NCBI RefSeq assembly: GCF_000473045.1
Contig: NZ_AXAY01000037.1
Coordinates: forward strand, 1 to 64,000
Direction: 5' to 3'
Length of the DNA: 64,000 nt
DNA from: Bradyrhizobium sp. WSM3983
GTDB lineage: Bacteria > Pseudomonadota > Alphaproteobacteria > Rhizobiales > Xanthobacteraceae
Both the position numbers and the translations under genes were made by a program. Positions 47,909-55,550 of the stretch are shown here, piece after piece; position 1 is the stretch's first letter; each line of letters starts with the position of its first letter. The notes under the pieces were generated by a model. That model was given only the letters and a program-made list of their open reading frames with translations, did no database searches and was not told where the DNA came from.

Positions 47909-48499
47909 CTAAAACCTCGCGCGCCTGATCCGCACGTAAAGCGCGCCCTCGCCGCCATGGCTGATAGCGGCCTCCTCGAACCCGACCACGAAGGCGCGGA
48001 ATTCCGGCAGGCTCAGCCATTCCGGCACCTGCCGGCGGAGCACGCCGCTTTCGCCACCACTGCGGCCCTTGCCGGTGATGACCAGCACAAAGGTCAGGCC
48101 ATCGTGATGGGCGCGGTGCAGGAAACTGGTCAAGGCACGGTGGGCGCGCGTCTGGGTCATGCCGTGCAGATCAAGCCGCGCCTCGATCTCGCTGCGGCCA
48201 CGCGACAGCTTTGTGCGCTCGCGCTTGCCGAGCGGGGCGAGCGGCGGTATCGCCGGCTTGGATGGACGCGGGGTTGGCGCTTGAGCCAACGGCCGCGGCG
48301 ACGGCGCGGGCTTTGCGGCCGGCGCGACCGGCGACGGCTCAGCGCGCGGCGTGGTGTGCACCTTCGTCGCCCTTTGCTTTCGCAGCGGCTTGACCTGTTT
48401 CGCAACGAGCTCCCACAGCTCGCGATCTTCCTCGCTGAGCACGCGACGGCGCGGCGAGGGACGCGGATCCAGCACGGGCGGACGGGACGATCGCTTCAT
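47909..48499 (-). CDS. Smr domain protein (MutS2 C-terminal-like)
   Basis: A 196-residue protein with a long basic and proline-rich N-terminal half (about 1-95) and a C-terminal Smr domain with the LDLHGMTQTRAHRAL motif and the VITGKGRSGGESGVLRRQVPEWL loop. Smr domains have nicking endonuclease or RNA-related activity in some relatives. It is the last gene of timA-mltA-smr; its start overlaps the mltA stop by 4 bp. Rhizobial genomes usually place it directly after mltA. Confidence 0.88.
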   Translation of the reverse strand: MKRSSRPPVLDPRPSPRRRVLSEEDRELWELVAKQVKPLRKQRATKVHTTPRAEPSPVAPAAKPAPSPRPLAQAPTPRPSKPAIPPLAPLGKRERTKLSRGRSEIEARLDLHGMTQTRAHRALTSFLHRAHHDGLTFVLVITGKGRSGGESGVLRRQVPEWLSLPEFRAFVVGFEEAAISHGGEGALYVRIRRARF

Positions 48500-49995
48500 T
48501 GCTGGTGGGGACGACTTTTCATGTGCCTGCGCGGTTCGCGGACAGGTTCTATCACAGGACGCGGCGCCGGCAGCGGCACCGGGCCGGCAATTGCAACCGT
48601 CTCGCCCTTCGCCGGACCCTTGAGATCGGTCTGCGGAAACAGCTTTGCGATTCTCCCCGACGGCCGCGGATCCGGCACCGGCAGCCGCGCGGCGCGCACG
48701 GCGGGATCGAGGCTCTTCGGCACCAGCATCACGAAATGCATGGGGTGCCGCAGCCGGCCCGAGACGCGGCCGGCGTCAGCCCCCGCGCCAAAATAGAGAT
48801 CGGCGCGCGCGGGGCCGATAATGGCCGAGCCGGTGTCCTGCGCGATCATCAGGCGATGGAACGAGGTCTTGGCGCGGTCGGATTCGATCGGCAGCTCGCC
48901 CTCGATGAAGAACGGCGTACCGTAGACATGGAGCGATTTGTCGACCGCGATCGAACGGCCCGCGGTCAGCGGGATGCCCTGCGCACCAACCGCCTCGTCC
49001 TTGTCGGACAGATTGACCTCACGGAAGAAGATGTAGGAGCGGTTCTGGCGCCGCAGCTCCTTGGCGCCGTCGGGGTTCTGCGCCATCCACTCCCTGATCT
49101 TCTGCATCGACATCTCTTCCTTCGGAATGATGCCGCGCTCGATCAGGACGCGCCCGACGGCGGTGTAGGGATAGCCGTTATACGAATCGTAGTTGAGCCG
49201 GAGGGTGGCGCCATCATCGAACTTGATCCGCGCCGAGCCCTGGATCTGGGCGAACAGAAGATCGGTCGGGTCCTTCAGCCAGGCGATCTCCAGCCCGCGG
49301 CCGGCGATCTTGCCGTCCTCGATCTCGCCGCGGTCGTAATAGGGCACGAGCTTGCGGCGGCCGATCTTGCGGTAGACCGCGCCTTTGTTGGGCAGGCTGA
49401 CTGAGGCCTGATTGTAGCCGCGGACGAACAGGTTCGAGGGCCGGCGATAGACCGGGACATTGTAGACGTCGGTCTGCGTGCGTGATCCCTCCAGCACCGG
49501 CTCGTAATAGCCGGTGACGAAACCGTCGGGCTCGCCGAGACGCGAGATGCGCAGCGGCGAAAAATTCTCCTCGAAGAAGGTCTTTGCTTTCGCGTCGTCG
49601 GCGAGGTCGAGCGATTTGGCGGCGCGGCAGGGTTCACTCAATGAGCCGCCCAGCGCTTTCGGCTCGGGAGCACCGGTCTGCGCGTTGATCGACCGGCAGC
49701 TTGCGCGAAAGGTTTTGTAGGCAGTGAGATGATCGTCATCGCCCCAGCCCTTCACGTCCGCCCAGGCCAGCGGCAGATATTGTGCGCCGGGAATTTCAAA
49801 TGGAAGAGGGAGCTGCGGATAGGGCAAGGCCCGCGGAGGAATCGCAGCCACTTCGGGAGGATGATGGTAATGGCTGCGGTAGTGGCGCCGCGCAGCCTCG
49901 GCGCCGAGCGAAAACGAAGCCAGCACGACGATACCAGCGCAAAGCGCCGTCGCGCTGTTCCTCAGGAAACTCCTAATTCGCGCTTCCGGTGCCAA
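48496..49995 (-). CDS. mltA: Membrane-bound lytic murein transglycosylase A
   Basis: Peptidoglycan-cleaving transglycosylase that forms 1,6-anhydromuramyl ends. The 499-residue protein has an N-terminal signal (CAGIVVLASFSLGAEAA), the MltA barrel (LPLAWADVKGWGDDDHLTAYKTFRASC at about 78-105; YYEPVLEGSRTQTD) and a 3D domain carrying the catalytic Asp region (QDTGSAIIGPARADLYFGAG, about 400). The C-terminal roughly 60 residues are proline/arginine-rich. No lipobox Cys is visible, so it may be periplasmic rather than lipid-anchored. Its start overlaps the timA-like stop by 23 bp. Confidence 0.92.
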   Translation of the reverse strand: MAPEARIRSFLRNSATALCAGIVVLASFSLGAEAARRHYRSHYHHPPEVAAIPPRALPYPQLPLPFEIPGAQYLPLAWADVKGWGDDDHLTAYKTFRASCRSINAQTGAPEPKALGGSLSEPCRAAKSLDLADDAKAKTFFEENFSPLRISRLGEPDGFVTGYYEPVLEGSRTQTDVYNVPVYRRPSNLFVRGYNQASVSLPNKGAVYRKIGRRKLVPYYDRGEIEDGKIAGRGLEIAWLKDPTDLLFAQIQGSARIKFDDGATLRLNYDSYNGYPYTAVGRVLIERGIIPKEEMSMQKIREWMAQNPDGAKELRRQNRSYIFFREVNLSDKDEAVGAQGIPLTAGRSIAVDKSLHVYGTPFFIEGELPIESDRAKTSFHRLMIAQDTGSAIIGPARADLYFGAGADAGRVSGRLRHPMHFVMLVPKSLDPAVRAARLPVPDPRPSGRIAKLFPQTDLKGPAKGETVAIAGPVPLPAPRPVIEPVREPRRHMKSRPHQQ

Positions 49996-50677
49996 CCAGC
50001 TTCCAGTTCGGATCGCGAGAGGTGATATCGCGGGCGAAAGTCCAGATGTCGGTAATGTCGGCGACCGTGTCGGCGCTGCCGTCGACGATGTTACCAGCCC
50101 TGTCGCGGGTGGCCGAGATCATCTGCGAGACGAAGCGAATCGTGAGCTGTGCCGTGCGATCGCGCAGCTCGGCGCCGACCAGCTCGGCCTTGTCGATCGA
50201 GACGAAACGCGTCTCGGTCTTCTGCTCGTTCTTCTCGCGGTCCTTGATGGCGGCATCGAAGCTTTCATAGACCTCGGACGACAGCAGGTCGCGCAGCGCG
50301 CGGCGATCGCCATTGGCGAAGGCCAGCACGATCATCTCATAGGCGCCGCGGGCGCCCGAGATGAAATGGCGTGGGTCGAAGGTGGAATCCTTATCGACGA
50401 TCGCGTCGAGACCCAGGGCGAGCGCAGTGCCGGGCTCAGTCAGGCCCTTCCAGCGGTCGGAAGGCGGGGCAGGCTCGGCCGTCGGCGCCAGCGGCGCCTG
50501 GTCGATCACCTTGCCCGGCATGGTCACGACGTTCTTGTCCGGGGCACCCCCGAGCGCATTGCGAGCCGTGCGGTCGAACGGCGGCCGCTCATTGCCGGTC
50601 CGCTGCCCCAGCACGCTGCGCAGCCGCAGGAAAATAAAGACCGCCAGCGCAAGGAAGATGATGGTGTAGATGTCCAC
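49973..50677 (-). CDS. Tim44/TimA family adaptor protein
   Basis: A 234-residue protein with an N-terminal membrane helix (IYTIIFLALAVFIFLRLRSVLG), a proline-rich linker and a Tim44-like C-terminal domain (DPRHFISGARGAYEMIVLAFANGDRRALRDLLSSEVYESFDAAI, then VADITDIWTFARDI). The family is related to the mitochondrial import motor component Tim44. In Caulobacter this gene (timA) lies next to secB and its role is in membrane-associated transport or assembly, not fully defined. It diverges from secB here. Confidence 0.88.
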   Translation of the reverse strand: MDIYTIIFLALAVFIFLRLRSVLGQRTGNERPPFDRTARNALGGAPDKNVVTMPGKVIDQAPLAPTAEPAPPSDRWKGLTEPGTALALGLDAIVDKDSTFDPRHFISGARGAYEMIVLAFANGDRRALRDLLSSEVYESFDAAIKDREKNEQKTETRFVSIDKAELVGAELRDRTAQLTIRFVSQMISATRDRAGNIVDGSADTVADITDIWTFARDITSRDPNWKLVGTGSAN

Positions 50678-51087
50678 GTCGTATCGCTTTCTGGTCTTTA
50701 CTCAGGTCTTCTTTGGGGTCGCTGCCGGGAAAATCAATCCGGCCAGTAGACCGTTCCATACCGGAACGGCAAGACTACATCACCATTTTAGGCCCGCGCG
50801 TCTCGTCCGCCGGATGTAGGCACGAAATCTGGCCCGGCCAATGGCGCCTTTTGGCACAGCGGGAAGTGTAGCGCGTTTTATGCTTAAGGGGAAACCCGAT
50901 CGTGGGTGGAAATCGCGCATCTTCAAGCGTTTAACGTGCGATTTCGTGTCCGGGGCGGGTGGAACGTCACAGTTGTGGGCGCGGCCCGGATCGACCCTCC
51001 GGAGCCGTTCGTCCTTGTGGAATGAGGCGGCCCTATGTTAGCCAACCGCCGCGAAATTCAGCCCCAATCGGGTAAGGAGACACTTCG
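50678..51087. promoter_or_regulatory. Divergent intergenic region timA-like / secB
   Basis: A 410-bp non-coding region. Its left part (about 50760-50800) is AT-richer and could hold the promoter for the timA-mltA-smr run; the right part (about 50870-50960) includes ttttatgcttaagggg ahead of secB. A short ORF at 50841-51041 lacks coding signal. No structured RNA was recognised. Confidence 0.4.
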
Positions 51088-51573
51088 ATGACCAACGGTA
51101 ACGGCACCCCTCCCGAGGCGGCCCAGGCTCCCCAGCTCAACGTGCTGGCGCAATATACCAAGGATCTCTCGTTCGAGAATCCGAACGCACCGACCTCGCT
51201 CCAGCCACAGAGCCAGCAGCCCCAGATCAACATCCAGATCAATGTCAGCGCCAACAACCTCAGCGAAGCCGAGTTCGAGGTGACGCTGTCGGTCGAGGGC
51301 AAGGCCGAGAACGCGGGCAAGGTGATGTTCTCGTTCGAGCTCGCCTATGCCGGCGTGTTCCGGATCGTCAACGTGCCGAAGGAGAACCTGCATCCGCTGG
51401 TCATGATCGAATGCCCGCGCCTGCTGTTCCCGTTCGCCCGCGAAATCATCGCGACCGCCGTGCGCGACGGCGGGTTCCCGCCGCTGATGCTGGACCCGGT
51501 CGATTTCGTCGGCCTCTATCGCCAGAACATGGAGCGGCAAATGGCCGCCGGTGGTCAGGCAGGCCAAGCCTAG
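51088..51573 (+). CDS. secB: Protein-export chaperone SecB
   Basis: Cytosolic tetrameric chaperone that holds preproteins for SecA. The 161-residue protein has a polar N-terminus, the LNVLAQYTKDLSFENPNAP motif (about 14-32), the strand-rich core and the C-terminal FVGLYRQNMERQMAAGG tail. The start at 51088 follows aaggagac. It is convergent with dnaQ, and near timA and coaE as in Caulobacter. Confidence 0.96.
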   Translation: MTNGNGTPPEAAQAPQLNVLAQYTKDLSFENPNAPTSLQPQSQQPQINIQINVSANNLSEAEFEVTLSVEGKAENAGKVMFSFELAYAGVFRIVNVPKENLHPLVMIECPRLLFPFAREIIATAVRDGGFPPLMLDPVDFVGLYRQNMERQMAAGGQAGQA

Positions 51574-51582
51574 CTGATAGGC

Positions 51583-52302
51583 CTAACCAGCCGGATTGAC
51601 GGCAACTGGAACGGGCAAAAACTCGTTCCAGATCGCCTTATCCCCGAGCGTTGCAATGAAAGCCAGGTGCGCCTCGCGCTCGGCGTCTGACACCCGCGGC
51701 GCGAGCGGCACAGTCCGCTGCCGCCGCGGCGCATCGCCGGCGGCATTGACGCGAATGTCCCGGGCGTCCGAAGCCAGCAACAGCTGCGATTGCCGCGCCC
51801 CGACCAGATCGACATAGACTTCTGCGAGCAGTTCGGAATCGAGCAGCGCGCCGTGCTTGGTGCGGTGTGAATTGTCGATTGAATAGCGCGAGCAGAGATC
51901 GTCGAGCCGGTTCGACACGCCCGGATGCTTGCGCCGCGCCAACAGCAGCGTATCGACCAGCCGCTCGCGCGGGATCGCAGCACGCTTGATCCGGTCGAGC
52001 TCGGCATTGATGAAGCTGATGTCGAACGAGGCGTTGTGGATCACCAGCGGCGCATCGCCGATGAACTCGAGAAACGCGTCGACCACCTCGTGGAACAGCG
52101 GCTTCGTCGAGAGAAACTCGGCCGACAGCCCGTGCACGGCGAAAGCTTCCGCCGGCATGTCCCTCTCAGGATTGATATAGACGTGGTACGTCTGCCCCGT
52201 CGGCATGCGGTTGAAGATCTCGACGCAGCCGATTTCGACCAGGCGGTCACCGCGCAAGGGATCAAGGCCGGTGGTTTCGGTATCGAGAACGATTTCACGC
52301 AT
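51583..52302 (-). CDS. dnaQ: DNA polymerase III epsilon subunit (proofreading exonuclease)
   Basis: 3'-5' exonuclease that proofreads the replicative polymerase. The 239-residue protein has Exo I (VLDTETTGLDPLRGDRLVEIG with the D-x-E pair), Exo II (VIHNASFDISFINAEL) and Exo III (KHGALLDSELLAEVYVDL), plus the C-terminal tail that binds the alpha subunit. The start at 52302 is chosen; a long upstream in-frame reading is a shadow of coaE. It is 28 bp after coaE in the ppsR-maf-coaE-dnaQ run. Confidence 0.95.
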   Translation of the reverse strand: MREIVLDTETTGLDPLRGDRLVEIGCVEIFNRMPTGQTYHVYINPERDMPAEAFAVHGLSAEFLSTKPLFHEVVDAFLEFIGDAPLVIHNASFDISFINAELDRIKRAAIPRERLVDTLLLARRKHPGVSNRLDDLCSRYSIDNSHRTKHGALLDSELLAEVYVDLVGARQSQLLLASDARDIRVNAAGDAPRRQRTVPLAPRVSDAEREAHLAFIATLGDKAIWNEFLPVPVAVNPAG

Positions 52303-52330
52303 GATTTGAAGTGCCGTGTGGGACGGCGAA

Positions 52331-52930
52331 TCAGGCTCGCCGCTGCGGCATCTTAACGACCTCGGCCAGGATGTGCGTGATTTGCGCCCGCACCGGCTCA
52401 AGTCCGTGTGACGTATCCACCACGAAATCAGCCCGCTTGCGCTTTTCGGCGTCGGGCATCTGCTTGGCGATGATGGCGTCGAGTTTTGCTTCGTCCATGG
52501 TTCCCCGCGCCAGCACACGCTCGCGCTGCAGTTCCAGCGAGGTCGAGACCACAACCACGGCGTCGACCCGCTTCTCGCCGCCAGTTTCGAACAACAGGGG
52601 AATATCCAGGACCACGACCGGTGCCTTGGCGGCTTCGGCATCGGCAAGGAATTTTTGCCGGGAGGCGCCGAGCATGGGATGGACGATCTGCTCGAGCTGC
52701 TTGATCGCGGCGGGATCGTGCACCACGCGCGCAGACAGTTTGGCACGATCGACCTTGCCGTTTGCGGTGGTGCCGGGGAAGGCGGCCTCGATCGCGGGCG
52801 CGGCCTCACCTTCGTAGAGCTGATGGACGGCGGCATCGGCGTCGTAGACGGGCACGCCGGCCTCCGCGAACAATCTTGCGGTGGTGGATTTGCCCATCCC
52901 GATCGAGCCGGTCAGTCCGAGAATCCGCAT
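52331..52930 (-). CDS. coaE: Dephospho-CoA kinase
   Basis: Last step of coenzyme A synthesis. The 199-residue P-loop kinase starts MRILGLTGSIGMGKSTTARLF (Walker A near residue 8) and has VYDADAAVHQLYEG, VVLDIPLLFETGGEKRVDAVVVV and the C-terminal VKMPQRRA. The start at 52930 places the P-loop near the N-terminus as in homologues. It lies 23 bp after maf in a tight minus-strand run that leads away from the candidate origin. Confidence 0.95.
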   Translation of the reverse strand: MRILGLTGSIGMGKSTTARLFAEAGVPVYDADAAVHQLYEGEAAPAIEAAFPGTTANGKVDRAKLSARVVHDPAAIKQLEQIVHPMLGASRQKFLADAEAAKAPVVVLDIPLLFETGGEKRVDAVVVVSTSLELQRERVLARGTMDEAKLDAIIAKQMPDAEKRKRADFVVDTSHGLEPVRAQITHILAEVVKMPQRRA

Positions 52931-52953
52931 CAGCGCAAAACCATCCCTGTCAG

Positions 52954-53562
52954 TCACACCGCAACTAGCCGCTCGCGCCGCAGGAACGCAAGCAACGGCA
53001 GCAGCGGCAGGCCGAGAATGGTGAAATGGTCGCCCTCGATGCGCTCGAACAGATGGATGCCGAGGCCTTCGAGCTGATAGGCGCCGACGCTCGTGGCGAC
53101 AGCGTCGCCGGCGGCGTCGAGATAGGCGGAAAGCTCGGCCTCGGACATCTGCCGCATGGTCATGCGCGCGACCGACACATCCTCGAAGATAATCTTGCCG
53201 TCATGCGCCACCGCGACGGCCGAATTCAGCTCGTGGCTACGGCCGGCGAGATCACGCAACTGCGCCAGCGCCTGTGTGCGGCCGGCGGGCTTGTTGAAGA
53301 GACGGTCGCCGAGGGCCAGCGTCTGGTCGGCGCCGATCACATAGCTTCCGGGACGATGGGCCGAGACCGCCTTGGCCTTCTCGCGCGCCAGCAGCAGGCC
53401 GATCTCGCGCGGGTTCGAAAGTTTTGAAGCAGCCTGAATGCCTCGCTCGTCGATGTCGGCCGTGACGGCCTCGAATTCGAGCCCGGCGTTCGCCAGCAGC
53501 ATTTTGCGCGCGCCGCTCTGCGAGGCCAGGATCAACGGAGATTTGCCGCGCCACAGGCTCAT
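52954..53562 (-). CDS. maf: Maf family nucleoside-triphosphate pyrophosphatase
   Basis: House-cleaning pyrophosphatase for modified nucleotides, once described as a septation inhibitor. The 202-residue protein has the Maf P-loop-like start LILASQSGARKMLLANAGL, the ADIDERGI segment and the GADQTLALGDRLFNKP core. It is 8 bp after the PPDK/PEP-synthase regulatory protein gene. Which nucleotides it prefers cannot be told from sequence. Confidence 0.93.
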   Translation of the reverse strand: MSLWRGKSPLILASQSGARKMLLANAGLEFEAVTADIDERGIQAASKLSNPREIGLLLAREKAKAVSAHRPGSYVIGADQTLALGDRLFNKPAGRTQALAQLRDLAGRSHELNSAVAVAHDGKIIFEDVSVARMTMRQMSEAELSAYLDAAGDAVATSVGAYQLEGLGIHLFERIEGDHFTILGLPLLPLLAFLRRERLVAV

Positions 53563-53570
53563 CGCGAAAA

Positions 53571-54410
53571 CTATTCCGAGGGCCGGTTGCGCTGGCGATC
53601 GCTGTAGAGCTTCATGATCGCGGCCGCGGTTTCCTCGATCGAGCGCCGCGTGACGTCCAGCAGCGGCCAGTCGTGCTTGGCGCTCAGCTTGCGCGCAAAT
53701 GCGACCTCCTCGGTCACCGACTGCCTGTCGGTATAGGTGTCGCTGCCTGATTCGGCGCCCATGGAGAGCAGGCGATTCTGGCGGATCTGGATCAAACGCT
53801 CCGGCGTCGCGTGCAGGCTGACAACCAACGGCCGCGTCAGCGTCTCCAATTGTGCCGGCACGGGAATGCCCGGCACCAGCGGCACGTTGGCGGTACGGAT
53901 GCCGCGATTGGCCAGATAGATCGACGTCGGCGTCTTCGAGGTGCGGGACACGCCGACCAGGACGACGTCGGCTTCCTCGAGCCCATCAACATGCTGGCCG
54001 TCGTCATGGATCATCGTGTAGTTCAGCGCGTCGATACGCTTGAAATATTCCGCGTTGAGTACGTGCTGCGCCCCGACGCGACCTGTGGTCGCAGCGCCGA
54101 GATAAGCTTCGAACAGCTGCATGACCGGGCCGATGATCGAGAGGCTCGGCACGTTGATATTCTTGCACTTGTCCTCGAGCCTGGAGACCAGATCCTTCTC
54201 CAGCAGCGTGAACAGCACGATGCCCGGCGCTTCCTCGATCTCGTCGAGCACGCGATCGAGCTGCTTCTGGCTGCGCACCAGCGGATAGACATGCTCGACC
54301 GGGGTGACTTTCGCGTACTGCGCGGCAACGGCGCGCGCGACCGTGATCAGGGTCTCGCCGGTCGAGTCGGAGACGAGGTGCAGATGGAAATAATTGTTCG
54401 AGGTCGGCAC
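53571..54410 (-). CDS. Pyruvate, water/phosphate dikinase regulatory protein (DUF299)
   Basis: Bifunctional ADP-dependent kinase and Pi-dependent phosphorylase that switches pyruvate, water dikinase (PEP synthase) or pyruvate, phosphate dikinase on and off. The 279-residue protein has the LHLVSDSTGETL opening, the DUF299 P-loop-like VLVGVSRTSKTPTSIYLANRG and the VSLHATPERLIQIRQNRL segment. It is the gene called CC_0001 in Caulobacter, which flanks oriC there; here it starts directly at the left edge of the 54411-54857 non-coding region. Confidence 0.93.
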   Translation of the reverse strand: MPTSNNYFHLHLVSDSTGETLITVARAVAAQYAKVTPVEHVYPLVRSQKQLDRVLDEIEEAPGIVLFTLLEKDLVSRLEDKCKNINVPSLSIIGPVMQLFEAYLGAATTGRVGAQHVLNAEYFKRIDALNYTMIHDDGQHVDGLEEADVVLVGVSRTSKTPTSIYLANRGIRTANVPLVPGIPVPAQLETLTRPLVVSLHATPERLIQIRQNRLLSMGAESGSDTYTDRQSVTEEVAFARKLSAKHDWPLLDVTRRSIEETAAAIMKLYSDRQRNRPSE

Positions 54411-54749
54411 AAAAACTCTTTGTATGGGGGCGGTGTGCTTTGTGGATTTCTGTGGACCTTAACCGCTCGGAAAGGGTTGCGCGACACCAGGGGCGGGACA
54501 AGTGCCAATTTTCTTCACACCACTGCCCATCGGAACAAGTCCGGCGCCCTGCCGAGCGGAAAACGGGATTGCGCGGACAACCCCCTTGATAAGCTGCCGA
54601 CAGAAACGCGCAAGTCTTTGAAGCTGGCTGGCTTATCGGAAGCCGCCAGAGCGGTCAGGGATATGTTGATGGATGTGAACAAGCACGCGTGAACTTACGG
54701 ACGGAATTGTGTGAGTCCAATCCACGGTCACATAGACTCAAACCTTAAG

Positions 54750-54768
54750 AATCTAAGATTCTTAGATT
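54750..54768. promoter_or_regulatory. AT-rich perfect dyad upstream of hemJ, inside candidate oriC
   Basis: AATCTAAG-ATT-CTTAGATT is a perfect inverted repeat with a 3-nt centre. It is embedded in TTAA elements on both sides (54745-54748 and 54768-54771) in an otherwise GC-rich genome. It could be a melting/structural element of an origin or an operator for hemJ. Confidence 0.5.
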
Positions 54769-54809
54769 TAAGAGGAGCGCTACGGACGGATATGTGTGCA
54801 GGTAAGACC

Positions 54810-54824
54810 TTAACGAGTTCTTAC
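54810..54824. promoter_or_regulatory. CtrA-like binding site upstream of hemJ
   Basis: TTAACGAGTTCTTAC matches the alphaproteobacterial CtrA consensus TTAA-N7-TTAA except for the last base. It lies 33 bp upstream of the hemJ start and within the candidate oriC. In Caulobacter CtrA sites in oriC silence replication; here the assignment is by similarity of motif only. Confidence 0.4.
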
Positions 54825-54857
54825 TATCCCCAGCGTTCCCTGAGCGGGCGAAGCCGG

Positions 54858-55301
54858 ATGCAAAACATGTTTGAAGACGTCTACCTCTGGATCAAGGCGC
54901 TGCACGTGATTGCGGTCATCGCCTGGATGGCCGGCATGCTCTATCTGCCGCGGTTGTTCGTTTATCACTGCGAGGCCGAGATCGGCTCGAAGCAGTCCGA
55001 AACCTTCAAGGTCATGGAACGCCGCCTGCTCAAGGCGATCATCAACCCCGCCATGATCGTCACCTGGCTCGCCGGCCTCTACCTTGCCTGGGCCGGCCAT
55101 TGGTTCACGTTCGGCTGGCTGCACGTAAAACTGGCACTGGTCCTGGCGATGTCTGCGGTCCACGGCTTTTTTTCCCGCTGGCTTAAGGATTTCGCCGCCG
55201 ACAGGCGCCCGCACAATCAGAAATTCTTTCGGATTATCAATGAGGTGCCGACCGTCCTGATGATCATCATCGTGATCATGGTGATCGTGAAGCCGTTCTA
55301 G
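54858..55301 (+). CDS. hemJ: Protoporphyrinogen oxidase HemJ
   Basis: Membrane enzyme that oxidises protoporphyrinogen IX to protoporphyrin IX in heme synthesis. The 147-residue protein has about four membrane helices, starting YLWIKALHVIAVIAWMAGMLYLPRLFVYH, with the conserved His residues in that first segment and the RR-RH-like loop MERRLLKAIINPAMI. The start could be the ATG at 54858 or at 54867. It lies at the right edge of the candidate oriC. hemE and hemH, which accompany it in many alphaproteobacteria, are absent from the window. Confidence 0.93.
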   Translation: MQNMFEDVYLWIKALHVIAVIAWMAGMLYLPRLFVYHCEAEIGSKQSETFKVMERRLLKAIINPAMIVTWLAGLYLAWAGHWFTFGWLHVKLALVLAMSAVHGFFSRWLKDFAADRRPHNQKFFRIINEVPTVLMIIIVIMVIVKPF

Positions 55302-55550
55302 GCAGGAAACGTGAACGATCGCTCAGCGCTTCGGCTTGCGGAGTGGGAAGCGATTTTCTATATTAGCGATATCCCACCCAACGCAGGCGGATGTGGTTGT
55401 GTCTGAGCTTTTTTAAAGGCCGGACACCGCATCAGGTTTGAAGCCTCCACCGGCGCTCACCTTGCCAGACCTGCGGACCTTACCTTCTCGCGTCCGCATT
55501 TCAGAGCCTCCTCGCACCCCCTCCCAAGGTTACCCCACAGGACCACCCCA

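Larger units (their letters stand above)
54411..54857. other. Candidate chromosomal origin of replication (oriC region)
   Basis: A 447-bp gene-free segment between divergent ppsR-type and hemJ genes. Caulobacter oriC occupies the matching place, between the DUF299 gene and the heme gene cluster. Two DnaA-box-like sites with the same phase (tgtggattt 54441-54449, tgtggacct 54451-54459, 10 nt apart), a third (tgtgaacaa 54674-54682), an AT-rich dyad (54750-54768) and a CtrA-like site (54810-54824) are visible. Genes to the left run on the minus strand and to the right on the plus strand, i.e. away from the site on both sides. A promoter for hemJ must also lie in its right part. Inference from gene order and motifs; no replication data. 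Confidence 0.55.

Noticed and set aside
50841..51041. 66-aa ORF upstream of secB (possible fxsA place)
   Set aside because: No membrane helices as in FxsA and no ribosome site; treated as non-coding.
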